Shown in pieces: positions 34,324-45,899 of a stretch of DNA of 64,000 bases. This DNA is from Phragmites australis. Its lineage: Eukaryota > Streptophyta > Magnoliopsida > Poales > Poaceae. The notes beneath the pieces were generated by a model. It was not told the DNA's origin. It worked only from the letters and a program-made list of their open reading frames with translations, and did no database searches. Both the position numbers and the translations under genes were made by a program. Within the stretch, counting starts at the first letter, position 1, and each line of letters starts with the position of its first letter. The stretch covers positions 22,673,501 to 22,737,500 of the forward strand of contig NC_084938.1 of the NCBI RefSeq assembly GCF_958298935.1. Direction: 5' to 3'.

Positions 34324-34538
34324 TAATGGCTTCTAGGAATGATTTTGTGTCTGGAATGCTTTGTGCTTCAACGTATATTTGAGGACTGGATCATGTTATG
34401 GATTCAAACTACGTTTTCATGGTGATCCTGTTGTGCCTCCTGACGAGCAAGTGATGGCGGCTCTGCCTGGTCTGTTGGTACTGGCGCGACGTCAAGCATC
34501 CACGAGCAAACGCCAACACTAGAGAGGTGGATCCAGCT
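34324..34538. other. short intergenic stretch
   Basis: No gene supported. Before the insertions it was contiguous with the 3' flank of the NDC80 fragment. Confidence 0.4.
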
Positions 34539-35690
34539 CAGGGTTCACAAATGCGATGAATATCGATCAAAATTCATGAAATGCAACCAATTCGAGCCAC
34601 ATTGAATTCCTAAACCGAGCGAATTTCAAAATTTGAATTCAAAAAATTAAACAAATAAAAAAATTCTAAAAATACTAGAGACAATTCTAAGACCTTCTAT
34701 GAATTGTTGTTTCAAAACTATTGTCCTTTGCATCATATTTCATGGAGAGGAAATTTGGGGGGAAAAAAAGAAAAAGCATGCTTTAAAAAGCGTGCAACTC
34801 ATTTAGTAGGGTTCACGTTAATGAAAATATTAATATGCAAACACATATTTTTTGTGAATTGATGATCTATAAAATTAGTTTCACTTTATTTAGAGTTTTA
34901 TTAATTTCTCCATAATTTTTACAAAGTTCACAAGCATAATGTGAACATGTTCAGAAAAAATACTGTAATTAACTTTGTCATGTCTTCTATTATTTTTCCT
35001 ACACACAACATTGTTTACGTAAACTAATAAAGGTGGCTTCAATAATTTTGAAGGTGTGATGAGTTAGTTATGAATGAATCTAGTTGTAACACAGTTACAC
35101 AATCATGCATGTTACAATAATTATTTCATGAGTTCATATATTTTTAAAAGACATAGGATCATGTAAGAAGACTAAAAAATTAGTTTCATAATTTTTAGAT
35201 TAGCAAAGAATTAACTATGTTTAGAAAATACATTTTCTCACAGAAAATATTCAATTTTTTCATGATTATAAATACTTTTATCATGTAGATCATGTTACAA
35301 GGAAACCAATTTTTTTTGTTTCACTTGATTTAAATCTCGGATGAATTAGTTATTGATTTTACAAGTTGAGCTATTTTTTGTTTTTTTTTAACTTCACTAA
35401 AATTCGAGAAATGCTCTCAGTAAATTGGGAAAACCGAACGATTTTTGAAGAATTCGAGTGGTTTTCATTGATCAAAATGCGAAGAATATGATCGCATATC
35501 AACAAAATTCGTTCGAATATCGAGGAAACCGGTCACATTTTGAGCTGGCTATTCATGCGCTTTTGCCTTGGTCAATCTAGTTTGACTGAGTGAATTTGTT
35601 CGAATTCTTAAAATTTTGGATCACATCTCGTGCATTTGGTGAATTTGGCCTGTCCTAGTTTTCGGTCCTTGATCACATTTGTGAACCCTT
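34539..35690. mobile_element. non-autonomous hAT-like element, copy B
   Basis: Starts CAGGGTTCACAAATGCG and ends CACATTTGTGAACCCTT, giving a 16-17 bp terminal inverted repeat. Flanking 8-mers are ATCCAGCT (34531-34538) and ATCTAGCT (35691-35698), seven of eight matching. The interior shares blocks with copy A at 770-1953 (for example TTTGCATCATATT, AGTTTCACTTTATTTAGAG, TTTTATCATGTAGAT). No transposase frame. Confidence 0.75.
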
Positions 35691-35754
35691 ATCTAGCTGG
35701 CGCTTGTGTTCGTTGTGAACTACGTTGACCACAGGAAGGTATCGGCATCAGCAT

Positions 35755-36115
35755 ATGTATGGCAGGGGTGGTCGTTGTTTCATTCACCGACCACCCCAGG
35801 ATGAAATTTCTCATTTTCATTTCTCCCTGCAGAGATTGAATCGGAGCACGAAATTTTACACGACCATCCGCTGCTCCTTCCCCTTTCTCCATGAATTTAT
35901 TCTCGAATTTTTGCGCGTTCATGCCATCGGTAAGTGGTGGTTATCTGGTATTACGGGGTGGTCGTTATATCATTTACCGATCACCCCCGGAGTTTCTTAT
36001 CTTTTTTATTTCTCCCTCTAGAGATATACCAGAGTCCAAATTTTTTAGGCATGCTTGTGCGATCCATTCCCTGTATCCAGGAATTTTCTCGGGATTTTTG
36101 CGTCTGTACAGGGGG
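35755..36115. repeat. two ~185-bp units with 8-bp hairpin
   Basis: Unit 1 (35755-35930) and unit 2 (35931-36115) share GGTGGTCGTT, a 13-nt loop and the complementary CGACCACC, then GAAATTTCTC, ATTTCTCCCT and AATTTTTGCG. In unit 1 the arms GGTGGTCG/CGACCACC pair perfectly. Further copies lie at 37525-37735. Confidence 0.65.
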
Positions 36116-36309
36116 CAACTTGGATCTGCAGACCCCTCAGGTCTCTGGAGGCTGGAGCATGCTGCTGTCTTTCATCTTAGAGTTGTTATGTTTGTCTTTT
36201 GATCTGGCAAGCTTGTGTTGCTGTTCTCTAGCATTCTTTCATCCAGCAAACTAAGCAAACTAAGTAGCATTCTTTCATCAGTCTCGCAGCGGCCGTTGAG
36301 TGCTTACAA

Positions 36310-37255
36310 GTTTTTTTTTTGGAAGCGCATGGCAAGAGAGTTGCCATGAATGTATTAATAGAAGGAACAAAAGAATAAAAAGTTAAACGACTACACCATA
36401 ACTATGCAAAAACAACACAAATAAAAAAACACACCCTCTCGCAACAATCTCCTAGGAGCCTACAAACATCAGTCCAACCTCTCACAATAAGGGAAACACT
36501 AAGTTTGAAAAGGCCAAGCCCACACGAGATTTCTCTAATCAATGTCTTCTTTAATCAATTTTGTAACCGACTCTGGATCAAGAGTTTTTCCTTAGAAAAC
36601 CTGACGATTTTGTTCTTTCTACACATGTCACCAAAAATATATCACTCCTCCGTTGAATTCTTTGTATTTTTCTTTGCTAACTTTGTGTCGTGCTTCTTGC
36701 CACCGCTTCTTTACTGTAGCCCACTGTGAAAAGTCTGGCACGTGGCTCCACCCTAGCCAATGCAATATGTGCTTCCAAACTTGTCTAAGTAAAGGTGCAA
36801 TCTTTGACCAGGTGCCTGCAATCTTCATCTGCCATGTTACATAGCTTACAAACTTTATCATGAGGCCATTTTTCTTAGCAAGGTTTTCTGCCATAGGAAT
36901 ATTTTTTGGATGAGGAGCCAAGCAAATATTTTGCACTTTAGGCTCAGTCTTCGCCATCTAAATTGGCGTCATGTTGTATGTCTTCGAAGCCCCGACAAAC
37001 TAAATATTGTAGGCGTTCTTCATGGTGTAGATCCCATCCGATATCCATCTCCATCTGATCGAGTCTTCTATTTTAGGTTGCAAGTGGATCTTCTGGAGCG
37101 CGTTCCATAGGTCAATAAACTGATGTAGCTCTTCTATTATGGTCAGTGGCCTTAAGTTTCGAATCTAATCCTCGTTATGTAATTCCCTGTGGACTGTTCT
37201 GTTCTTTCGCCTAGCCAGCTTATAGGTCGGGTGCAACCACCCTCGGTGCCATTCC
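36310..37255 (-). mobile_element. 5'-truncated LINE, zf-RVT region and 3' tail
   Basis: The T-run at 36312-36321 is the A-tail of a minus-strand LINE. Upstream of it the minus strand encodes PKNIPMAENLAKKN...WQMKIAGTW and the continuation ILHWLGWSHVPDFSQWATVK, resembling the zinc-binding C-terminal reverse-transcriptase region (zf-RVT) of plant LINEs with frameshifts. The endonuclease and RT core are missing. The upstream limit is approximate. Confidence 0.6.
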
Positions 37256-37524
37256 GTTCAACAAGCTTGATAACTGAAGGTTCTAGCCAGCTGCTTTGCT
37301 AATGAATCCCTCCACATATTTTCATGTTACTGCTGTTTGTTTCAGGCACAGTTTATAGCATCAGGATTTTATCTGTCACATTTTTTTTTCTTTTGAATGA
37401 ATAAGTACACTTGGTTACAACTAGACATTAGGCAATGTAGTCCACTGAAGCAGTAACAACAGCAAACAAGCAGCGCACGACGTAGGCAAGTTCTGGAAGC
37501 ACAATCTGTAAAGCCCGATTTCTC

Positions 37525-37735
37525 TTTTTCATTTCTTCCTCTCGAGACCGTATCAGACACTAAAATTTTGTATGATTATCCCGCGCATCAAGCCACTTCT
37601 CAATGAATTTCCTTCTCGAATTTTTTCGCCACCGGGGAATGAGGATTATCCAGTATGACGAGGGTGGTCGTTGTTTGATTCACCGACCAACCTGGATGAA
37701 ATTTCTCCTTTTCATTGCTACGTTGAGAGCCAGAT
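37525..37735. repeat. third and partial fourth copy of hairpin unit
   Basis: Copies of the 35755-36115 unit: ATTTCTTCCTCTCGAGAC, CAATGAATTTCCTTCTCGAA and GGTGGTCGTTGTTTGATTCA with the complementary CGACCAACC (one mismatch). Separated from the first two copies by the LINE. Confidence 0.6.
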
Positions 37736-37739
37736 CCAA

Positions 37740-38864
37740 GGTTGTCACGACCTCAGGTAGACGAAGGCCGAGTACCAGCGGGACAGCTGTGGCGAGTGGA
37801 CCGGAGCCCATGGGTCGAAGGGTGTCGTCGAGGCAAGCGCAGCCCAGTACTCGTTACTCGGCAGATGTCTGGGCCGTGTGACGGTGTGGCCCGCGTATGC
37901 GTGTGTGGCTGGAGACCCGTTAAATAGATAGGCGTGAGCGTGAGAGAGGCGTAAGAAAGTTGTGTACAGACATGAACTCGACTTCCTCAAGCAACCTCTG
38001 CTGTTCTCCGTGATTCCCGTTCCTTCTTCTCTGATTTCCCCGTCTCCTTGCTGCCGATCGTGTGAGATGGTCACAAAGGTACGCTCCTGAACCACCCTGA
38101 GCGAACGAATGGCACCAATTGATGCTAAAGCTGACGCGGATGGCTCCAAATTACCCGATGTTATCACTCGGCATTCCACCTGGAAGCAACCCAGGAGGTC
38201 GCCCTACTCACAAAACAGCAAGTGCGTTTCAGTAGCCGGCGGAGCGGAGCAGCTTGCGCCAGGTGATACGCCTCAATAAATGTGAGTGAGTCGAGTGGCT
38301 CCCCTAGACGCTCCCCGTCAAGTGACGACGGCCCTTGCCGCTCGTCTTCTTCATGGACCTCAGCTTCATTGCCGCGGCTTCTCTTCTGCTGTTTTCGCAG
38401 AGTTCTCTCCTCGCCTCTTGTCATTTCCGTTTCTTTTCGCCGTGGATTGGTAAAGAAGCTACACTCTGGTGCTTGATTGATGTTCGGTTAAAGGGTTTGT
38501 TGTCTGGTTCAAGACCCCTGGCTGCATTGCATCGTCTCGCCATTTTCGTTCGAGGTATGCGGACGCGCAGTGCCGGTGATCTCGGACCAGGGTTCAATCC
38601 CTTTAACCAGCATCTGCGTGGATCACCTGAGCAAATGATCGAGCACGCATGTATACACGGCGAAAGGTTGGTGCTGGTACATTCTTTGCACTCGCTTTTT
38701 GTTTTTGCATTAGCCACTGAATTAGCTTTCCAGCCCGTATTTTAGTCGATGAATTCTCTATGTAAAAGCTCTTGCTTAAGTTGTGTGCAGTGCGGCGTTG
38801 AGTAGTACGCTGGGAACGGGATCCTCTTTGTTTCTGAATAGAAGCAAGGTGTCAGCTTTTTCTT
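37740..38864. other. GC-rich unassigned region
   Basis: Moderately GC-rich DNA with open frames on both strands (for example minus 38164-38424 with SLTFIEAYHLAQAAPLRRLL). I recognise no family. It could hold downstream exons of the minus-strand gene whose exon lies at 39077-39232, but no splice-consistent exon could be proved. Confidence 0.3.
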
Positions 38865-39055
38865 GTTACTCACTACGATTTCAATTTCATTTACATTTTT
38901 TTCGTTCACAGGCCAAAATACCGAAATTCAGAAAAATTTAGTTATATTTTTCCTCTTCTTTGTAGGTCTTACATTTCAATGAAAAAAATTCCAGAATTAT
39001 ATATTCATTCTCCTTCAAAATACATAAAATTTCGCCGAAATTTTAATCCCTGCTC
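38865..39055. repeat. AT-rich AAATTTCG repeat, copy D
   Basis: Contains TTTCAATTTCATTTACA, TTTTTTCGTTCAC, AATTTCGCCGAAATTTTAAT and ends near CCCTG. It is related to 54345-54570. The ends are in inverted orientation (CTACGATTTCAATTTC against CAGGGATTAAAATTTC), suggesting a degenerate hAT-type MITE. Confidence 0.45.
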
Positions 39056-39076
39056 ATGCTCAGTACTGGCACTCAC

Positions 39077-39232
39077 GAGTAGAGTATAGAGAGCATCTGG
39101 TCTCTGATGAGGTTGAGAATTGGATCATTTGAGTAGCAAACAGGCGTGAAGTTCAGAGTCCGGCATCCAAAATTTCTCCTTTGTGAGAGATCACAAAACT
39201 TGTGTCCAGCACGAGGAACAAAATGGGCAAGC
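39077..39232 (-). pseudogene. internal exon of unidentified gene, split from its acceptor
   Basis: On the minus strand, 156 bp are bounded at the 3' side by a consensus donor GTGAGT (complement of 39071-39076). At the 5' side, across gypsy 2, the acceptor TTTCACTGCAG lies at complement 48778-48788. The open frame reads LAHFVPRAGHKFCDLSQRRN and then FTPVCYSNDPILNLIRDQML, protein-like and without stops for 51 codons. The gypsy 2 duplication CAAGC falls on the exon's first five bases. I do not recognise the family. The insertion would separate this exon from its splice acceptor. Confidence 0.4.
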
Positions 39233-40397
39233 TGTTGGGCAAGAAATTTGGCAATCCCACGTAACACACTGGTCCATCCTGAAAAACTATTATTTTCGCA
39301 GCGACACATGACTTACTACAAGTAAGCAAACAAAGAATTTCGACCGGCAACCTTGAGAATCGCCGCTTGAACTATTTACGAGCAAATCGATAAAGAATTA
39401 CCACCCAAATCATGGGGATTCAAAGTAACAGTGAAGAATTACTCTAAAACTACCCTAAAGTATAGAAAAATAAAGTAGAACGAAAAGTAGATGCAATAAT
39501 TGCGATTGAATGAGCAGTTATTTGCAATCGACCGTCACACTCAACTATTTATAAGGGGGACATGATCTTGGTCGTAGGGAATCAAAGTAGAACTCTATTT
39601 CAACCATAAACATGCCCTATTTGGCCAAAAGCGTGAAAGAAATCCAAACAGATCTTCGAATCTAAACCGACTCAGATTTGGTCTGAACACCGGATGATCC
39701 GATGAGAACAAATTTCTGAACACCTGACCTTCCAGCGAGTTTAATTCGGCTGAACCCTAAACTGCGTCTTAACGTACAACAGATGTTCTGATGGCCGCAA
39801 TGAACTTACCGGATGGTTTTCTAGAGAATTTTTTACAAAAAATCCTACTTGCATGCACCAGATAATCCGGAGTTCATCAAATACCTCGCCAGACTGTTTT
39901 TTCCAAAGAGCACATTTTTCTGCACGAAATCCTCTTTGTTCACACTGGATAGTCCGGCGTCAGCTGGATGTCGAACTAATTTGTCCAGAGAGCATATTTT
40001 CAGCACAAACTCGAGCTACATTGACCGGATAGTCCGACGTTCACTTCATACTTCACAGGACTATTTTCCAAAAAGCAAAACTTTCTATACAAACTACCTT
40101 TGAACACCTCGGATATTCCAGCTATTAATTGCCGCCAATAGCGCTTCGCTAGTGTATTCACCGAATCATGCACCCAACTGATTTTTCCAGAGAGAAATCA
40201 TCATTATGCACACCGGATAGTCCGATGACAAAATTGTGTTCACTGGACGCTTACGTCAGACTAATTTTCCCAGAGAGCATGTTTTCTTCATGGAGTCCCC
40301 TTCTACTTACAGGATAGTCCAGTGATGATACGACCTTAATCATTGGACTTTCGAGTGTGTACAAAAAACCTGGCTGTGCCATTTTTCGCTATCAACA
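39233..40397 (-). repeat. gypsy 2 LTR (3')
   Basis: 1165 bp. Its right half (about 39690-40350) is an irregular array of 80-90 bp sub-repeats, each with an ACCGGATAGTCCG-type quasi-palindrome and TTTTTCCAGAGAGCA. Confidence 0.9.
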
Positions 40398-40619
40398 CAT
40401 GTCCCCCTGTTTTTTGGTGAAACTTGCGCACCAAAAACACTTCTATGCAGTATAATCATGATTAACTCATTATCTACTTTAGATTATGTCTTAGGACGAT
40501 ATGAACAACATATCGGCCATATATGTATGGTCTAAGGGCGATGATAACTACATTGACTATGTACTATTATATTTCTTAGGACGATAATAAATTACATTAG
40601 CCATGTATACTTACCACCT

Positions 40620-41460
40620 CAAGCATTTTACCAAATGCTCGGATAATATTTCTTCAAGTACTTCCCATTGAGAGCTCTAGGCAACTTGTCTGCTTGTAAA
40701 TATTGGAACATATATGAATTTTCGAGTACAATTCCTTCAATCTTAAAAGGACATTCTCAACTAGGAGACCATTTCCTAAATTTATTATCTTTGAACCTAA
40801 TAGGTAAAATCATCTTCCAAACCAAATCTCCTACTTAGAACGATTTTGCCTTCACTTTCTTATTGTAGGCTTTAGCTACTCTCAATTTATCCTTCTCAAT
40901 TTCTCTCAAAGTCTAAACCTTTCATTATTGAGATCATCTATCCTATCTTTATAGCATTATAGTAATCCACGGCTGATAAGTCATTTTGTTATGCCACCCT
41001 CAACGCACCAAGATTTACCTCAACGGGCAAAACAGTCTCTTGTCCATACAATAACTCATAAGGAGTAACTTTGGTAGCACTATACTTTGATATACGATGA
41101 GCCCATAATGCTTCACTCAAAACCTCATGTCATCTTTTCGGATGTTCTTCTATCTTATGATATTAATAAAAGTTTTATTGCTTGACTCGGCCTGTCCATT
41201 GGCCTGAGCATAATATGGCGAGCAATTGAGAAGCTTAATTCTAAATGATTCGGCAAATTCACACACTTTTTAATATAGAAGTAGGATGTAATATAGAAGT
41301 AGGAGCTAATTTTATATCACCAAACTTTTGACATGCTTCACATCCTTTTTAATATCTAGAACAATCATTAAACATCATCGGTCAATAAAAACCATCTCTC
41401 CATAACAACCACATCATTTTGTGAGGCGACTGATGCGTACCAATAATACCTTCATGTACT
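40620..41460 (-). pseudogene. gypsy 2 integrase, core deleted
   Basis: Minus-strand reading gives KGCEACQKFGDIKLAP (zinc-binding half) near 41310-41370 and then HEVLSEALWAHRISKYSATK with VTPYELLYGQETVLPVEVNL near 41000-41130. Most of the DDE catalytic core between them is missing, and stops are frequent. Confidence 0.7.
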
Positions 41461-42064
41461 TCATCCATAGCAATTTTACTTTGCTCTGAACCCAAACACT
41501 TTAAAAGCAACCCATCTATGGTTCGATGATATAATTCGCCATCTAACATAACATATTTTAAAGCTTATCGCCTAATCTTTCTATCTACCGATAAACTAAG
41601 ATTTTCTAAATACTCAATCATTGGCTTTCTCCAATCACTAAGTGTAGGCAAAACTGATTTTTTGAGGCAAAACCGAACTCCCTTCTTGTTGTTCGGCCAA
41701 ATGAACACTAACACAAGCCAACAACGGTCTTTCTAACATAAAGAACATCCCTCTACTTACTCTATAACCGGATGCTTATTGTGCTAAATCCTTTTCCCTC
41801 ATGTCTCTTCTCCAAATATGTGAGTGATGGTGAGATCATCTAAATTTGCTATGATATCTAAACATCTATCTAAATAATTATTTAGTGACCCATCAAAGTA
41901 TTGAAAAACTTTAGAAACCTACTGCACCACTAATAATGAATCACTAAATGCCTATGGATTCTAAATTTGCAAACCTAACAAAAGAGCTTCATACTCGACT
42001 TGATTGTTGGTACAAAAGTATTCTAAATGAACCGATGTTTAAAAAATAGCACCTCTAGGTGAAA

Positions 42065-42510
42065 TTAAAATAATACCAACACCTTGACCTTCTCTACAAT
42101 CCGAGCCATGAAAATATAGTTTCCATAGACACACACACTAATAACACTAACTGATGCATCATTATCAATGCGGTGATCAACAATAAAATCAGCAATAATT
42201 TGACCTTTCATAGATCTTAAAGGTTGAAAAGCCAAATCATATTCAATTAAAGCATACACCCACTTTCCGATTGTACCACTCAAAATTGGTTTTTGCAACA
42301 TATATTTAATAACATTGGTTTAACACACAACCATACAAGTACTAAAAAGTAAATAATGTCTCAACTTGGTACATGCATAATACAAGGATAAACATAATTT
42401 TTCAATAAACACATACCTCGTTTCCACATCCAAGAAACACCAGCTTAAATAAGTGATCATATATTCTTTCCATTCACTTTCTTGTGTAAGAATAACACCT
42501 ATCATCGTCT
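42065..42510 (-). pseudogene. gypsy 2 RNase H and start of archaeal-type RNase H
   Basis: Minus strand: MIGVILTQESEWKEYMITYL, FIEKLCLSLYYACTKLRHYL (42320-42505), then KPILSGTIGKWVYALIEYDL and GQIIADFIVDHRI (42065-42301), the usual RNase H to tether transition. A stop near 42320 separates the pieces. Confidence 0.8.
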
Positions 42511-42609
42511 CTTGTGCAGCAACATACAGTCAAAACGGAATCCCGGCTTTAGGGACCTCAACAATGGGGCTGATGACATATATTTTTTTTTTATCTCATT
42601 AAAGGCTTT

Positions 42610-43480
42610 TTACTGTTCTACCCGCGAAGTAAAATCGGCTTCTTTCTTTAAATAAAGTATAGGAGTGAACACACTAACCTTGCCGAATAAGTTAGATATG
42701 AACCGCCTTAAGTAATTAACATTTCCTAGCAACTTTTGCACATCCCTTTTTGATTTTGGTGCCCCCAATTTTCCTATAACTGCTATCTTATTGGAATCTA
42801 TCTCTATGCCTCTCTCATGTATTATGGAACCCAAAAACTTGTCCGCCGATACACCAAAAGCACACTTGAGTGGGTTCATCTTTAAACCATGCAGACGCTT
42901 CCTTTCAAAAGCTAAACGCAAATTGGCTAAAAGACTATCCATAGCATCTGATTTGACAATAATATCATCAATGTATATGTATAAGATAACATTAAGTAAA
43001 TCATGAAAGATCAAATTCATAGCTCTTTGATAAGTAGCACCAGCATTCTTTAAACCAAACGTCATGACAAACCATTCAAATAAACCAACAAAACCCGATC
43101 AACAAAAAGATATTTTAGACATATCTTATTTGGCCATGAAAATTTGATTATAACCTGCATTACCATTCAAAAAACTAATTACTTTATGACCCAAAGCATC
43201 ATTTATCAACATATCGGCGATAGGCATAGGATATTCATCTTTAGGAGTAGCTTTATTTAAACCTCTAAAATCAATGCATACTCTCAACTTACCGGTGTTT
43301 TTCTTCTCAACCAGGACAATATTGGATATTCATTCAACATACCTACAAGGACGAATAAACCTCCAGCGAGCAACCAGCTTATTTCTTTTTTAATCCGCCC
43401 ATACATGTTAGGATTAAACTTTCTATCCAATTATTTGTGAGGTCTAAAACCCAATTTTATGGGACGTCGATGCTCTACAA
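42610..43480 (-). pseudogene. gypsy 2 reverse transcriptase
   Basis: Minus frame 42610-43065 has MTFGLKNAGATYQRAMNLIF, the catalytic YIDD in IYIDDIIVKSD (about 42954-42985), LNPLKCAFG-type KMNPLKCAFGVSADKFLG, and the connection VQKLLGNVNYLRRFISNL. The upstream fingers region to about 43480 is broken by stops. Confidence 0.85.
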
Positions 43481-43818
43481 GCTCATGGTTAAGTCCCGGC
43501 ATCTCATGATATTCTCAAGTGAAACAATCGATATATTCATTAAGTAATGCAACCATTTCGCCTTTTTGAACATCATGCATGTTTTTATTCACAAATGTTA
43601 GCCTATGAACAGTACCATCTCCTATATCTAACTCTTCTAATGGGTCGGCTGACGAAAAAACCTTGTCCTAGCTTTTCTACTTCATCAAAATCATCAATAA
43701 TTTCACAAATATTGTTCTTTTTGGATCAATATTGTTCCACAAGCTATTGTAACCAATCTAAATTACTTTGTTTATCCATTTCTAACATTACATTGCTAAG
43801 CTGAGATGAAGAAATAGG

Positions 43819-44300
43819 CTATACAGACACGGGTACAAAACCATCCCTAGTAACAGTAAGAAAATCATAACCCGAGAGATCTTGACCGGATAAACATTGA
43901 ACATTCCCGTGTTGCCAATCTACCGAAGCATCGGCTAAAGCAACAAAAGCCGATGTATCTGCATGGACAACCTCTACTTCATCATCTACCCATTGAATCA
44001 AGTATTGGTGCAAACTAGAAGGTACACAATGATTTGCATGAATCCAACCATGTCCTAATAACACGTTGTAATTACCTTGCACGTCGGCAACGAAAAAAGT
44101 CGTAGGTACCGTATTTCTCCCAATTGTGAGCTCCATAGAAATCGCGCCCTTAGCTTCCGTAGGATCACCGATGAAGCCATTAAGCACCAAGTTCGTCTTC
44201 ACGAGCCCATTGTCCTCCTTCTCTAGTTTCTTCAAAACCTAATATGGCATCGGTAGCTCCACCATCCACTAGCATCCGACCTTCCATCAATATGTCCCTT
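43819..44300 (-). pseudogene. gypsy 2 protease region
   Basis: Minus frame 43819-44235: VKTNLVLNGFIGDPTEAKGA, TTFFVADVQGNYNVLLGHGW and HANHCVPSSLHQYLIQW, the region after the retropepsin active site in grass Tat elements. The active-site DGG-like segment further right is corrupted by a stop. Confidence 0.7.
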
Positions 44301-45890
44301 AACATACAACGGTCTCAAATATTGGCTCAATTCTCTTGGCTTCTCAAATATGGCTTCCTTTGAACCAAGGTTTAGTTGAGCAACCTCTTCATCAATGGCT
44401 TAAAACTTCGAAGGCAAAACGAAAATCATATTGACGTCCATGCTATCATGCGGCAGAGTGTCATCTCTAATCACTGAAGAGTCATCTAGCATATCATCCT
44501 CATCATCACTAGGTGTCACAATAGGTGCTACAACTTGCTTCACTCTTCATTCCTGCCGAATAGACAACATCGGCTTAGTTTCATTAAACACTTGATCCCT
44601 CACCTTTTTAGCTTATGCTTGTCCCATATCTTGCTTGCGTAATCTTTGTAGCCTTCTCTTTTAAGAGTATGAGAGACCTTAGGACACCATCAAGGTTGTG
44701 GTTTAGTTTCGGGCAGCAAGGGCATCTTTCTTTCAATCTTTCGATCGCCCGAACTATCAATCAGCTTAGCACTAGAAGTGGCTTCTCCAACCCTTGGTGC
44801 CATGGGCTGTGATGCTACTGTAGGAGACATCAATTTGGTCCCAAGATCAGTACAACAACCTCTATAACTTTCTCTTTGCTACCCCTTACCAAACCATCAC
44901 TAGCCAATTGTTTTTGCACTTTATTTTCATTAACAACCGGTTATTTTTCCTCTCTGTTCAAATCTGATTTCTCATTAAAAACACTTGTATTCTCCACATG
45001 ATATACCTTTTTAACTTCCTTTCTATCTCTCCCATCATTTGACCGATTGTTTGAACCAAACCGCTCTTGTCTAGAATGAGATAACCAGTCAAATTCCGAA
45101 GGTCGTAGTGCTATCCACCCTAGATGGAATGGTGCAAACTGCATAGGAGATGGCGCCTAAGGTCCACACCAACCCCATACGAACACGGAGGAAGCACCAT
45201 AGGAGGAGGCCCTCACATCATAGGCATTGGTGGCCCAAAAGGAGGAGACAGAGCTGCTGCAATATTATTCTACTATTGCCTCTTTCTCCCTTCAAACTCA
45301 CGTTTTGGAGGTAATCTTGAACGTTAAGAGTATTTGACCAGTTGCCTCCTTTTTCGGCCGGCCTTGCCACTCTCATTTTTAGTCAAAAGTGTACCGAATG
45401 TAAGTTTTTGGATTTTTAAGCTTCTTAGTGGCTTTGCTCTTGCTTTCATGGACCTTCCAACGACCAACCTCTGGACTTTTAGGCTTAACCATTTTTGGCC
45501 TCACATTATCCTAATTAATGATCACATTCTTGCCTTTAGTTGATTCAGTTTGAGATTGCCGAATCACAACTTTCTTCTCCTCAAAGTTCATCATGTTGAC
45601 AGGGAATGGATCACTATCAAGCTTCATCTTAGAATTTTTAACAAACTTCAATTATCCTTCATTAATAGCCTATTGAACCTATCGACGGAAGATATTGCAA
45701 TTATTAGTAATGTGAGAGTACGATTATGCCATTTACAATATGCATGCTTCTTAATCTCCTAAAGTAGTGGAATGACATTATTATGTGACAAACAAATTTG
45801 TTTTTCTTGTAACAAGAGATAAAATATTCTATCACACTTAGTGACATCAACTTCATCTCTTCTTGCCGATTCTTTTGTGGAGTCGACTTC
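44301..45890 (-). other. gypsy 2 gag-protease spacer, degenerate
   Basis: Part of the element's polyprotein region. The minus-strand pieces are too broken to assign; short frames such as 44941-45144 carry no recognisable domain. Confidence 0.4.
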
Positions 45891-45899
45891 AAAGCGGAG

